A DNA stretch of 64,000 nt, taken from positions 24,292 to 88,291 of the forward strand of contig JAEEJA010000016.1 of the NCBI GenBank assembly GCA_016281605.1, read 5' to 3'. This document shows, piece by piece, positions 16,315 to 24,993 of the stretch. The notes beneath the pieces are model-generated. The model worked only from the letters and a program-made list of their open reading frames with translations. It did no database searches and was not told where the DNA came from. The position numbers and the translations under genes were made by a program. Origin of the DNA: Lachnospiraceae bacterium. Lineage in GTDB: Bacteria > Bacillota > Clostridia > Lachnospirales > Lachnospiraceae. Each line of letters begins with the position of its first letter. Position 1 is the stretch's first letter.

Positions 16315-18303
16315 ATGGAAGAGAAAAAGAAATATTATTTAACTACAGCAATTGCATATACATCCGGAAAACCTCATATAGGAAACACCTACGAGATAGT
16401 TCTTGCGGACGCAATAGTAAGATATAAGAGATTTTTAGGTTACGATGTTAGATTTCAGACAGGAACAGACGAGCATGGTCAAAAGATAGAGAATAAGGCT
16501 ATGGAAGCCGGGATTACACCGAAGCAGCTTGTGGACAGCGTGTCGGGAGAGATAAAAAGAATATGGGATCTTATGAATACTTCTTATGATAAATTTATAA
16601 GAACAACAGATGATTATCATGAGAAACAGATTCAAAAGATTTTCAAGAAGCTGTATGATCAGGGAGATATATATAAAGGTACTTATGAGGGAATGTACTG
16701 TACCCCTTGTGAATCGTTCTTCACTTCATCTCAATTAGTGGATGGAAAATGTCCGGATTGTGGTCGTGAAGTGCAACCTATGAAGGAAGAAGCTTACTTC
16801 TTAAAGCTTAGTAAATATCAGGACAGACTTATGGAGCATATCAATAGTCATCCTGAGTTTATACAGCCTGAATCAAGGAAGAATGAAATGGTTAATAATT
16901 TCCTGAAGCCGGGACTTCAGGATTTGTGTGTATCCAGAACATCCTTCAAATGGGGGATTCCGGTGGATTTTGATCCCGGGCATATAGTGTATGTTTGGAT
17001 TGATGCACTTTCTAACTATATTACCGGACTTGGCTATGATGTAGACGGCAATAATTCAAAAGATGAGAATGGAACTGATCTATATGAGAAATTCTGGCCT
17101 GCTGATCTACACCTTATAGGAAAGGATATCTTAAGATTTCATACCATATACTGGCCAATTATGCTTATGGCACTTGATCTGCCTCTTCCTAAGCAGGTAT
17201 TTGGACATCCCTGGCTTATACAGAGTGATGGTAAGATGAGTAAATCCAAGGGTAATGTTATCTATGCTGATAACTTAGTGGATGTTTTTGGGGTAGATGC
17301 TGTCCGGTATTTTGTTCTTCATGAGATGCCTTTTGAAAGTGATGGTGTGGTAAGCTGGGAACTGATATGTGAAAGAAATAACTCAGACCTTGCCAATACT
17401 CTGGGAAATCTTGTTAACAGGGTTATATCCATGACCAACAAGTATCTTGGCGGTGTTGCAGCAAATAAGGGCGTAAGTGAAGAAGTTGATGAAAATCTCA
17501 AAGAGACTATATTAGCTGCTCCTGTTGCAGTAGAGAAAAAGATGGATGAGCTTAGAGTTGCAGATGCAATTACTGAGATTTTCAATGTATTTAAGCGCTG
17601 TAATAAGTATATTGATGAAACAGAGCCTTGGATTCTTGGCAAGGATGAAGCTAAGAAGGATAGACTATCCACAGTTCTTTATAATCTTATAGAAGGTATA
17701 ACTATAGGTGCGTCGCTTCTTTCTGCTTTTATGCCGGAGACTGCTGTAAAAATTGCTGACCAGTTAGGCGTGAGTTTAAGAGCAAGTGATGAGCTTTCTT
17801 CATTTGGACTTAATAAAGATGATAATAAGGTAACACAAAAACCTGAAATTCTATTTGCAAGACTTGATGTGGAAGAAGTGCTTGCTAAAGCAGAAGAGTT
17901 TTCACCAAAGACAGAGAGTGAAAAAAGTGATGATGAAAGTACACAGGACGAAGCACTCATAGATATTCCTAAAAAGGATGAAGTCAGTATAGAAGACTTC
18001 TTTAAGATGCAGTTTCAGGTAGGACAGATAGTGGATTGTAAGGCTGTTGAAAAGTCTAAGAAGCTTTTATGTTCACAGGTTCGTATAGGCTCTGAGATCA
18101 GACAGATAGTGTCCGGAATAAGAAAGTACTATACTCCGGAAGAGATGATTGGTAAGAAGGTTATGGTTATTACAAATCTTAAACCGGCTCGCCTTGCAGG
18201 TCTCCTTTCAGAGGGGATGATACTTTGTGCTGAAGATGCAGATGGAAATCTTAGCCTCATGACTCCTGAGAAAGATATGCCATCAGGAGCTGAAATCTGC
18301 TGA
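16315..18303 (+). CDS. metG: Methionyl-tRNA synthetase with C-terminal tRNA-binding domain
   Basis: A 662-residue class I synthetase that charges tRNA-Met. The HIGH signature appears as KPHIGN near residues 17-22 and KMSKSKGNV near 303-311. A zinc-knuckle pair (CTPC and CPDC, about residues 126-150) is intact. Residues about 555-662 form the Trbp111-like tRNA-binding and dimerisation domain (FKMQFQVGQIVDCKAVEKSKK). The linker before it is acidic and variable. ATG at 16315 has GGAGG at 16306-16310. The 107-base leader is too short for a T-box. A strong terminator follows. Confidence 0.97.
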   Translation: MEEKKKYYLTTAIAYTSGKPHIGNTYEIVLADAIVRYKRFLGYDVRFQTGTDEHGQKIENKAMEAGITPKQLVDSVSGEIKRIWDLMNTSYDKFIRTTDDYHEKQIQKIFKKLYDQGDIYKGTYEGMYCTPCESFFTSSQLVDGKCPDCGREVQPMKEEAYFLKLSKYQDRLMEHINSHPEFIQPESRKNEMVNNFLKPGLQDLCVSRTSFKWGIPVDFDPGHIVYVWIDALSNYITGLGYDVDGNNSKDENGTDLYEKFWPADLHLIGKDILRFHTIYWPIMLMALDLPLPKQVFGHPWLIQSDGKMSKSKGNVIYADNLVDVFGVDAVRYFVLHEMPFESDGVVSWELICERNNSDLANTLGNLVNRVISMTNKYLGGVAANKGVSEEVDENLKETILAAPVAVEKKMDELRVADAITEIFNVFKRCNKYIDETEPWILGKDEAKKDRLSTVLYNLIEGITIGASLLSAFMPETAVKIADQLGVSLRASDELSSFGLNKDDNKVTQKPEILFARLDVEEVLAKAEEFSPKTESEKSDDESTQDEALIDIPKKDEVSIEDFFKMQFQVGQIVDCKAVEKSKKLLCSQVRIGSEIRQIVSGIRKYYTPEEMIGKKVMVITNLKPARLAGLLSEGMILCAEDADGNLSLMTPEKDMPSGAEIC

Positions 18304-18339
18304 TTTTTAGGACGTATTATTGATATACGATATATTAAT

Positions 18340-18383
18340 AAAAGCCATTGAAAAGCTAACATCGACTTTTCAATGGCTTTTTT
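18340..18383. terminator. Bidirectional terminator between metG and the ABC genes
   Basis: AAAAGCCATTGAAAAG at 18340-18355 pairs perfectly with CTTTTCAATGGCTTTT at 18366-18381. Flanking A and T runs let it serve both convergent transcripts. Confidence 0.9.
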
Positions 18384-18390
18384 AGGTTAT

Positions 18391-18416
18391 AAAAAGCTTT
18401 GGATATAAGCTTTTTT
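18391..18416. terminator. Second hairpin at the end of the ABC permease gene
   Basis: AAAAAGCTT at 18391-18399 pairs with AAGCTTTTT ending near 18415, overlapping the stop codon of the minus-strand permease gene. It probably backs up the terminator at 18340. Confidence 0.55.
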
Positions 18417-19257
18417 ATGTTAAGTTCAACTTCTTATCAAGGATTTTTGTACATATGAAGGTGAAAAGAACAGATATAAGCAAGTTAAGGCAAAGTGCAA
18501 ATATACTTACACCCAAAAAGAAACCTTCAGGATTACGAACCATAAACTCGTTCAAAGAGTCTGAGGTATTGGATAATACTGCGGTCATAACAAATGAAAA
18601 AACACTTGATAATATCTGCAATATAGTTGTATAAGCGATATAAGTAACTATTGACATAATAATCTTATGAGTATTATTGGTCTGTCCTATGGCTACACAA
18701 CAGTAATATGTTGCAACATTTGCATATTGCTGGACTATAAGTGCAAGAATTATTATTATAAATCCTACTATTACCGAAACAGGGAAGTCCTCGAGTTTTA
18801 ATTCGTGTAAGAAGAAGTTTTTTATGGAACTGATAATTTCCATGGAAGTATCATGATGACATATAAATAAGTAAATTAACGAAGAAATAAAAACAAAGAC
18901 AAGTGATATACAACTATATAAGAATCCGGTTATCATCTTTCCTGTTACTATTATACTTCTTTTTACCGGAAGAGTATGTGTTAAGTAGCCTTCATTTCCT
19001 GCTACCGATCTGTAAAAGCATACAGTTGATAAAATCGGTGATATAGCTATTATAAGTATCATACCTATAAACATGAGTACATCTGTAAGAGTGGTAAATA
19101 CAGGGATGATTCCGTATGCTTTGACATGATTTGGAATCTGGCTGTTTACAAGGTTCATAAGTGCATCGAGTATAACAAGTGCACCAAAAACCAGATAAGT
19201 TGGTATGAATAATTTGGACATTGCTTTAAAATCGTGTTTTATAACCTTACCTAACAT
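18415..19257 (-). CDS. ABC-2 type transporter permease
   Basis: A 280-residue membrane protein with six predicted helices, the permease partner of the ATPase encoded just upstream. It carries the ABC-2 feature YRSVAGNEGYLTHTLPV (about residues 85-101), where a short soluble helix meets the ATPase. It begins seven bases inside the end of the ATPase gene, so the two are translationally coupled. Such GntR-ATPase-permease units resemble the B. subtilis ytr operon, which responds to cell-wall-active antibiotics. Substrate unknown. Confidence 0.85.
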   Translation of the reverse strand: MLGKVIKHDFKAMSKLFIPTYLVFGALVILDALMNLVNSQIPNHVKAYGIIPVFTTLTDVLMFIGMILIIAISPILSTVCFYRSVAGNEGYLTHTLPVKRSIIVTGKMITGFLYSCISLVFVFISSLIYLFICHHDTSMEIISSIKNFFLHELKLEDFPVSVIVGFIIIILALIVQQYANVATYYCCVAIGQTNNTHKIIMSIVTYIAYTTILQILSSVFSFVMTAVLSNTSDSLNEFMVRNPEGFFLGVSIFALCLNLLISVLFTFICTKILDKKLNLT

Positions 19258-19949
19258 CTAAACACCTCCCTAAATGTAGCATCCACACTTTGATTATATG
19301 TAGATCTTATATTTTCAACAGAGTTATACATGGCGATATTACCTTCTCTTAAGAAAAGAGCATCATCCAGAACATTTTCTATATCTGCGATAAGATGAGT
19401 AGATATTATGATACTGGCGTCTCTGTTGTAATTTGAAATAATAGTAGAGAGTATATAATCTCTTGCAGCAGGATCAACACCGGCTATAGGCTCGTCAAGG
19501 ATGTAAAGCTTAGCTTTGCGACTCATGACCATTATAAGTTGAACCTTTTCTATAGTGCCCTTGGAAAGCTTCTTTATCTTATCGCTAGGATTTATGTGAA
19601 GGTTTCCAAGAAGGTTAAGTGCTGTATTTCTGTCGAAGTCTTCGTAAAAGTCTTCGTATAAATCAATAAGTTCCGTGACCTTCATCCAGTCATTAAAGTA
19701 AGGTTTGTCGGGAAGGTAGGAAATGATTTTTTTAGAATTAACTCCGGGAGCTTCTCCGTTTATCAGTACCTGGCCGCTTGTAGGGGATATAAGTGAATTG
19801 ATTATCTTTATCAAAGTGGTTTTTCCGCTTCCGTTTGGACCGAGTAATCCGACTATTCTTCCCGGCATAACCTGGAAGGATATATCATTAAGAGCTATAT
19901 TTCGGCCAAAACTCTTGGTTAGATGGTTCACAACTAATAATTGTTCCAT
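19251..19949 (-). CDS. ABC transporter ATP-binding protein
   Basis: A 232-residue ATPase subunit. Walker A GPNGSGKTTLI lies near residues 36-46; the signature is the variant LSKGTIEKV rather than LSGGQ (about 131-139), followed by Walker B YILDEPIAGVDP and the switch ISTH. The variant signature is usual in YtrB/EcsA-like exporters. GGAG precedes the ATG. It lies 50 bases after the GntR gene and overlaps the permease gene. Confidence 0.92.
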   Translation of the reverse strand: MEQLLVVNHLTKSFGRNIALNDISFQVMPGRIVGLLGPNGSGKTTLIKIINSLISPTSGQVLINGEAPGVNSKKIISYLPDKPYFNDWMKVTELIDLYEDFYEDFDRNTALNLLGNLHINPSDKIKKLSKGTIEKVQLIMVMSRKAKLYILDEPIAGVDPAARDYILSTIISNYNRDASIIISTHLIADIENVLDDALFLREGNIAMYNSVENIRSTYNQSVDATFREVFRC

Positions 19950-19999
19950 ATTTGTCTCCTTTTCTTTTTCATTTTCATTTTTGATTATTATCGATGATA

Positions 20000-20383
20000 T
20001 TAATTAGATATCATATCAATGTTATTATCGATAAAGTGTCTAAGTCTGACCCTTATTTCATCGGTTGAAAAGCCCATATTATTCATGGATAACACAAATT
20101 CAGATATTGCAGCATCAGCCTTCTTTTCGCGAAAGGCATTGATAATGGTTTCGTCGGATGCTACACAGTAACCGCTTGTCCTGTTATTTGTGATTATACC
20201 TTCTCGCTCTAGTTCGGACATGGCTTTTTGCATTGTATTCGGATTGACCGAAGCTTCGAGTGCTAAGTTTCTTATACTTGGAAGTTTAGCTCCGGGCTCA
20301 TAAACACCGGACAAAATCTGTGTTTTAATAGTATCCATAAGCTGTAAATATATGGGTTTGTTCGAATCAAGTTTCCATGACAT
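20000..20383 (-). CDS. GntR-family regulator, YtrA subfamily
   Basis: A 127-residue transcription factor: a winged helix (residues 1-75) with KPIYLQLMDTIKTQILSGVY and the recognition stretch SVNPNTMQKAMSELEREGII, then a short helical tail for dimerisation, the compact YtrA layout without a large ligand domain. It is first gene of the operon regulator-ATPase-permease, so it probably represses its own transporter. A perfect inverted repeat at 20436-20455, 53 bases upstream, is the likely operator. AAGGAGG precedes the ATG. Confidence 0.9.
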   Translation of the reverse strand: MSWKLDSNKPIYLQLMDTIKTQILSGVYEPGAKLPSIRNLALEASVNPNTMQKAMSELEREGIITNNRTSGYCVASDETIINAFREKKADAAISEFVLSMNNMGFSTDEIRVRLRHFIDNNIDMISN

Positions 20384-20435
20384 ATATTTCCTCCTTATTA
20401 TAATGTAATGTGTGAAAAATCAACAGTTAAAATTG

Positions 20436-20455
20436 AATCACTGTATTAAGTGATT
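20436..20455. promoter_or_regulatory. Probable operator of the YtrA-like regulator
   Basis: AATCACT (20436-20442) and its exact inverse AGTGATT (20449-20455) are separated by six bases. On the minus strand TTGTAT lies upstream and the repeat spacing covers a possible -10 (TAATAC), so binding would block transcription. Confidence 0.55.
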
Positions 20456-20539
20456 GATACAATAATACAATAAGACAAAATACAAGTCAATAATTTTTAA
20501 TATTTTTTTAATTTTTGTTCATAATATACAAAATACACC

Positions 20540-20567
20540 TTGAAATTTAGTCAATATTGTGTATAAT
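20540..20567 (+). promoter_or_regulatory. Promoter of the surface-protein and sugar ABC genes
   Basis: TTGAAA at 20540-20545 and TATAAT at 20562-20567 with a 16-base spacer. The leader to the ATG at 20696 is about 120 bases, AT-rich, with no hairpin that I could see. Confidence 0.7.
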
Positions 20568-20695
20568 ATTAACAAAGTGCGTATTTTATCTATAATTATT
20601 TGGGTAAAAACGTATAAAAATCATGGTGCAAAATTGTGAATTTTTTGTTAAAATCATTTATATTCAAATTTTATGCCATATAGGAGGATTAAGAA

Positions 20696-21613
20696 ATGAG
20701 ACAGAGTTTCAAAAAAATTATTGCATCAGCATTAGCATGCACGCTTGCATTTGCAACAGCAGCAGTAGTTGTCCCTCAGGATGCATCAGCTTATGATGTT
20801 ATGAAGGGCGCTAAGAGAAAGGTTGACAAGAAGGTTAATCTGGATACTCCTGAGTATCACGCATATCTCAACTTCCAGTGTGTACCGGCATATTCATTCA
20901 GAAATGCCTGGTTTGCTTCATACGGTGATCTTGATAAGACAAATCGTGCAGAGGATGGAAGTTCGTATGGTGCAAATGTTCTTGGATGGGCTAAAGATGA
21001 GGTTAATAAGCTCGCTGTTCTTCCGGGTACATTTACAGATTGTGTTATCGACGGTAACGGAACATATACTTTAAAGGTTGAAGGACTTGAGGGATGCTTA
21101 AATGACGGTAATACTACAGAGCCAAATGAGTCATTCCAGATGCTTTATGTATCTACAGATTTACCTGGAGATGCTAAGGACAAGATTCAGATTACTAACA
21201 TCGTTACAAAGATCGATGGTGTCGAAAAAGCAAGAGAGGATGAGGCTTTCATCGATCCGGAACCAATTGAGTATGTTAACTGTTTAGTGTTTGACATTAT
21301 CAATCAGTACAACAACGAGCTTGGAGATCATAATGCTTCTATGATGCTTCCACAGGACAGCATTGAAATCACATTTGATGTTTCAGGTTTCAACAAGGAT
21401 TCAGAGCAGACTGCTACATCTGAAGAAGTTACTTCTTCATCATCAGCTTCATCAGGAACTGATACTTCAGCAGGAACCACAACAACCACAACAACCACTA
21501 CAGAGAGTGAGACTTCTAACTCTAATACACCTATCATAATCTTTGGTGTTATCGCAGGCGTAGTAGTAGTTGTTGTTGTAATAGTTATCATTGTTTCAAG
21601 AAAGAAAGAGTGA
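20696..21613 (+). CDS. Membrane-anchored surface protein next to a sugar ABC importer
   Basis: A 305-residue exported protein. A signal peptide occupies residues 1-32 (cleavage likely after ASA). The extracellular part (about 33-230) has aromatic and Gly/Asp-rich strands such as YHAYLNFQCVPAYSFRNAW and three cysteines; no known family is recognised. A Ser/Thr-rich linker (about 235-273) with a run of nine Thr leads to a single C-terminal membrane helix and a RKKE stop-transfer tail. No sortase motif. Transcribed with the ABC permeases 58 bases downstream, it may bind or present glycan at the surface; this is inference from position. Confidence 0.75.
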   Translation: MRQSFKKIIASALACTLAFATAAVVVPQDASAYDVMKGAKRKVDKKVNLDTPEYHAYLNFQCVPAYSFRNAWFASYGDLDKTNRAEDGSSYGANVLGWAKDEVNKLAVLPGTFTDCVIDGNGTYTLKVEGLEGCLNDGNTTEPNESFQMLYVSTDLPGDAKDKIQITNIVTKIDGVEKAREDEAFIDPEPIEYVNCLVFDIINQYNNELGDHNASMMLPQDSIEITFDVSGFNKDSEQTATSEEVTSSSSASSGTDTSAGTTTTTTTTTESETSNSNTPIIIFGVIAGVVVVVVVIVIIVSRKKE

Positions 21614-21671
21614 TAAAAAATAATTCTATACCTTATAATTTAGGGATAGGGAAAATCTAAAGGAGGTAGTT

Positions 21672-23144
21672 ATGGCCAAAGTATCAAAGGTCGAGCGTGG
21701 TGTCGGCGATTATGTCTATTGGATCATCCGTCTTATGGCAGTTGTTGCAGCAGTATTCGCATTCTTGCCGGCAATCAATCCTATCAGAATTAATGATAAG
21801 ATTGATGAGAATATCGCTCTTTTCACTTCTGCGTTTTCTTATGATAGTCTTGTGTCTAAAGCCGGACTTCTTTTAAGACGTGGAACAGTATCAAACATTT
21901 CATTTGTTGTAGCATATATTGCTTCAATAATTATGATGATAGGTATTGTAATACTTGTTATCTCTATTTGCTTCTCTCTTGGTAATGTTCTTATGAAGAG
22001 ATTTGGAGCATCTGTAGCACTTATAGGGTCAGGTATAGGTATTGTCGGAGCTATGGTTTCATTTATTGCAAACCATCTTGTAAAGCTTCAGAAGTTTGAG
22101 CATCCGGAGGTTGACTTAAATGCGACTATGCCTATGGGTCTGATTCTTATAACTATTGCATTTGCTGTTATTTTTATTACAGCTATCGCACTTAGATTCA
22201 TACTCCCTAGTGGAGCTGATGAGGATGAGATGTACATGGAACCAAAGTACAAGCTCTTCCTTATGTTCCTTCCTTTCGGAGCTCTTGCATTCCTCTTCTG
22301 TTACCTTCCACTTTGGGGCTGGAGATATGCATTCTTCGATTATCAGGCAGGTGGAACACTTTCTATGGATAACTTTGTTGGTGGAAAGTGGTTTACATAC
22401 CTCTTCCAGAACGCAGCTACAAGATCAGACGTGTTCCGTGTTATGAGAAACACACTTATCATGAGTTTCTTAGGAATTTTGACTAGCTGGCTTCCTATGG
22501 TATTCGCTATATTCCTTACAGAAGCTAAGAGTGAAGGATTCAGAAGATTTGTTCAGATTTTCACAACAATCCCGAACTTCATTTCATGGGTACTTGTGTA
22601 CGCTCTTGCATTATCAATCTTCGATACAACAGGTTTTATCAACCAGTTGAGAGTTATGATTGGATCACTTGATAACATTGACAATGCGCCTAACTACCTC
22701 ATGAGTTCCAGTGGTATCTGGTTCAAGATGTGGGCGTGGGGCACTTGGAAAGGTATTGGTTGGTCGGCCATTATCTATATCGCCGGTATATCCGGTATAG
22801 ACCAGCAGCTGTACGAGGCGGCTACCGTAGACGGTGCGGGACGTTTCCAGAAGATGTGGCATATCACAGTTCCGGGACTTTTACCTACCTTCTTCGTTCT
22901 CTTGCTTATGTCGGTTGCAGCTATTCTTAGTAACGGACTTGATCAGTACCTCGTATTCCAGAATGCGGTTAACGCTAAGACAATCAAGGTTCTTGACCTT
23001 TACGTTTACGAACTCGGTCTTGGTGGTGGTGGTTCCATACCGTTATCAACCGTTGTAGGTATGTTTAAGTCTATCATAAGTGTAATCTTGCTCTTTGGTG
23101 CCAATGCATTGTCTAAGGCGCTTCGTGGCGAGAGTATCATATAG
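21672..23144 (+). CDS. Oligosaccharide ABC permease, LplB-like, with N-terminal extension
   Basis: A 490-residue permease of a carbohydrate ABC importer. The C-terminal 290 residues are a standard MalF/LplB domain with the EAA loop YEAATVDGAGRFQKMWHITV, which contacts the ATPase. The first 190 residues are extra: four predicted helices absent from usual 300-residue LplB proteins. AGGAGG precedes the ATG. The next permease starts 13 bases on. No ATPase gene is in the cluster, so a shared MsmX-like ATPase is presumed. Confidence 0.87.
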   Translation: MAKVSKVERGVGDYVYWIIRLMAVVAAVFAFLPAINPIRINDKIDENIALFTSAFSYDSLVSKAGLLLRRGTVSNISFVVAYIASIIMMIGIVILVISICFSLGNVLMKRFGASVALIGSGIGIVGAMVSFIANHLVKLQKFEHPEVDLNATMPMGLILITIAFAVIFITAIALRFILPSGADEDEMYMEPKYKLFLMFLPFGALAFLFCYLPLWGWRYAFFDYQAGGTLSMDNFVGGKWFTYLFQNAATRSDVFRVMRNTLIMSFLGILTSWLPMVFAIFLTEAKSEGFRRFVQIFTTIPNFISWVLVYALALSIFDTTGFINQLRVMIGSLDNIDNAPNYLMSSSGIWFKMWAWGTWKGIGWSAIIYIAGISGIDQQLYEAATVDGAGRFQKMWHITVPGLLPTFFVLLLMSVAAILSNGLDQYLVFQNAVNAKTIKVLDLYVYELGLGGGGSIPLSTVVGMFKSIISVILLFGANALSKALRGESII

Positions 23145-23157
23145 GAGGTGAGTATTC

Positions 23158-24129
23158 ATGGCTAAAACAGCACAGGAAAAATTAGATGCTAAAAGAGAAA
23201 AAGCTTATTATAAGAAGCATAAGCACATGTATAGAATAAAGCCATCGGATATAGTTTTTAATATCATCAACTATACGATATTCACTTTATTTACTATTAC
23301 ATGTATCTATCCTTTCTGGTATCTCTTCATCAATACTATTTCAGATAATGAGATGGTTGGACGTGGTGAAATCAACTTCATACCAAAGGGACTTACAATT
23401 CAGAACTACTTAAATCTTAGAAACGTTTCAGATCTCGGAAGTGCATTCCTTGTATCTGTTTCCAGAACTATCCTTGGTACAGCGCTCATGGTTCTTGCAT
23501 CAGCGTTCGTTGGATATCTTGTAACAAAACAGGAGATGTGGCACAGATCACTTTGCTACAGATTCCTCGTTATAACAATGTACTTCAATGCGGGTCTTAT
23601 TCCTGGATACATGAACATGGTTATGTTAGGTCTTACTAATAACTATCTTGTTTATATCATTCCTGGTATTGTTGCTCCGTATAACATCATACTTGTTAAG
23701 ACGTACATAGAGTCGATTCCTGCAGAACTGGAAGAAAGTGCCTTCATCGATGGTGCTTCCTACATGGTAGTTTTCAGGCACATCATATGGCCTCTTTCAA
23801 AGCCAATCCTTGCTACTATAGCAATCTTCGGTGCGGTAGGTCATTGGAACTCCTTCCAGGATTCTCTTATTTACATGGCTAACAGCCCTAAACTTTATAC
23901 ATTGCAGCACAGACTGTATGTATATTTGAATCAGTCTTCAAACTTAGCAGCTCTGGCAAGTTCGGCGCAGTCTGCAGAAGCCTTGAAGAATGCTGCGGCC
24001 CAGCAGCTTAACAGTAAGGTTATTAAGTACACCATCTCCATGGTATCCGTGCTTCCTATCCTCTGTGTATATCCTTTCATGATGAGATATTTCGAAAAGG
24101 GTATTATGCTCGGAGCTGTCAAGGGTTAA
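23158..24129 (+). CDS. Oligosaccharide ABC permease, LplC-like
   Basis: A 323-residue permease with six predicted helices; N-terminal lysine-rich tail, then FTLFTITCIYPFWYLFINTI typical of LplC/YtcP. The EAA loop reads LEESAFIDGASYMVVFRHI. C-terminal EKGIMLGAVKG is the hallmark ending of this subfamily. It pairs with the preceding permease; AGGAGGTGAG lies before the ATG. The likely cargo is a plant or host oligosaccharide. Confidence 0.92.
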   Translation: MAKTAQEKLDAKREKAYYKKHKHMYRIKPSDIVFNIINYTIFTLFTITCIYPFWYLFINTISDNEMVGRGEINFIPKGLTIQNYLNLRNVSDLGSAFLVSVSRTILGTALMVLASAFVGYLVTKQEMWHRSLCYRFLVITMYFNAGLIPGYMNMVMLGLTNNYLVYIIPGIVAPYNIILVKTYIESIPAELEESAFIDGASYMVVFRHIIWPLSKPILATIAIFGAVGHWNSFQDSLIYMANSPKLYTLQHRLYVYLNQSSNLAALASSAQSAEALKNAAAQQLNSKVIKYTISMVSVLPILCVYPFMMRYFEKGIMLGAVKG

Positions 24130-24138
24130 TGTTTTATT

Positions 24139-24876
24139 ATGAAAGAATTTTTTAGTACAGACGGTAAATTGTATAAGTTCATGACAAGGCTTACGGATAT
24201 GCTGAAGCTTAATCTCATGCTTATGATTTTTATGGTACCGTTTATGATTACTTACGTCATCGCTTTTCCGTGGTTTGTGACTTTAGCTGCCATGCTTCTG
24301 CTTATTCCGATGGGAGCTTCGCTTACAGCAGGTTATACGATTACGTTAAAGATGGTGAGTGATGAGGAAGGCTATATAGTCGGCCCGTTTTTGAAGGAAT
24401 TTAAAGCTAACTTTAAGAAAGGATGTGTGCTGGGAGTTTTGCTCCTGGCAACATCCTATGCTATGTGGATAGATTTTCAGTTATATCAAAAGGCAAAGTC
24501 CGGAAACACTGTATTTTTAGTTGTTTTTATTATAGGAGTGGTCTTAATAGTGACACATTTCCTTTATGCATTTCCACTGCTTGCCAGATATGAGAATACT
24601 GTTTATAATACACTTCATAATTCACATTCGATAGCTGTAAGATTCTTTCCAAGAACTTTTTTTACTTGTCTTCTGGTGGCTCTTGAAGTTGTATTTTTTA
24701 TATTTAACAACGTAACTCTGTTTTTGGGGATTCTTATAGGTTTGGCGAGTATACTGCTTACCATAAGTGCCAATATAAGACCGATATTTGCAAAGATAGA
24801 GGATGAAACGGCTCCGGATGACGAGTCCGATGAGAATATTGTCGAGTCGGAAGCTCTTAATGATTCAAACGATTAA
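24139..24876 (+). CDS. YesL-like DUF624 membrane protein
   Basis: A 245-residue membrane protein with about five helices, matching the DUF624/YesL family that accompanies LplB/LplC-type permeases in Firmicutes. Features include the N-terminal LNLMLMIFMVPF, the following GASLTAGYTITLKMVSDEEGY, and the central KANFKKGCVLG-like stretch. Its role in transport is not known. It starts nine bases after the LplC-like gene; the ribosome site is weak, so coupling is likely. The C-terminus is acidic. Confidence 0.8.
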   Translation: MKEFFSTDGKLYKFMTRLTDMLKLNLMLMIFMVPFMITYVIAFPWFVTLAAMLLLIPMGASLTAGYTITLKMVSDEEGYIVGPFLKEFKANFKKGCVLGVLLLATSYAMWIDFQLYQKAKSGNTVFLVVFIIGVVLIVTHFLYAFPLLARYENTVYNTLHNSHSIAVRFFPRTFFTCLLVALEVVFFIFNNVTLFLGILIGLASILLTISANIRPIFAKIEDETAPDDESDENIVESEALNDSND

Positions 24877-24993
24877 TCATTTGTTTTAATTACGTTAATA
24901 TATAAGAGCGCTTAAGTAAGGAAAAAACTGATCCTTACATTGTAATATATATATATATATGAATGATATTGATTGAAGGAGGAAATAATTCAT
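24877..24993 (+). other. Intergenic hairpin and AT dinucleotide run before the binding-protein gene
   Basis: GTAAGG at 24916-24921 pairs with CCTTAC at 24933-24938, and an alternating TA tract follows (about 24944-24960). The hairpin could be an RNA-stability or partial termination element that lets the binding protein be made in excess of the permeases. A separate promoter is not clear. Confidence 0.45.

Noticed and set aside
24944..24960. Alternating TA tract as a phase-variable repeat
   Set aside because: It is short and lies outside coding sequence, about 35 bases before the ribosome site; ordinary for AT-rich spacers.
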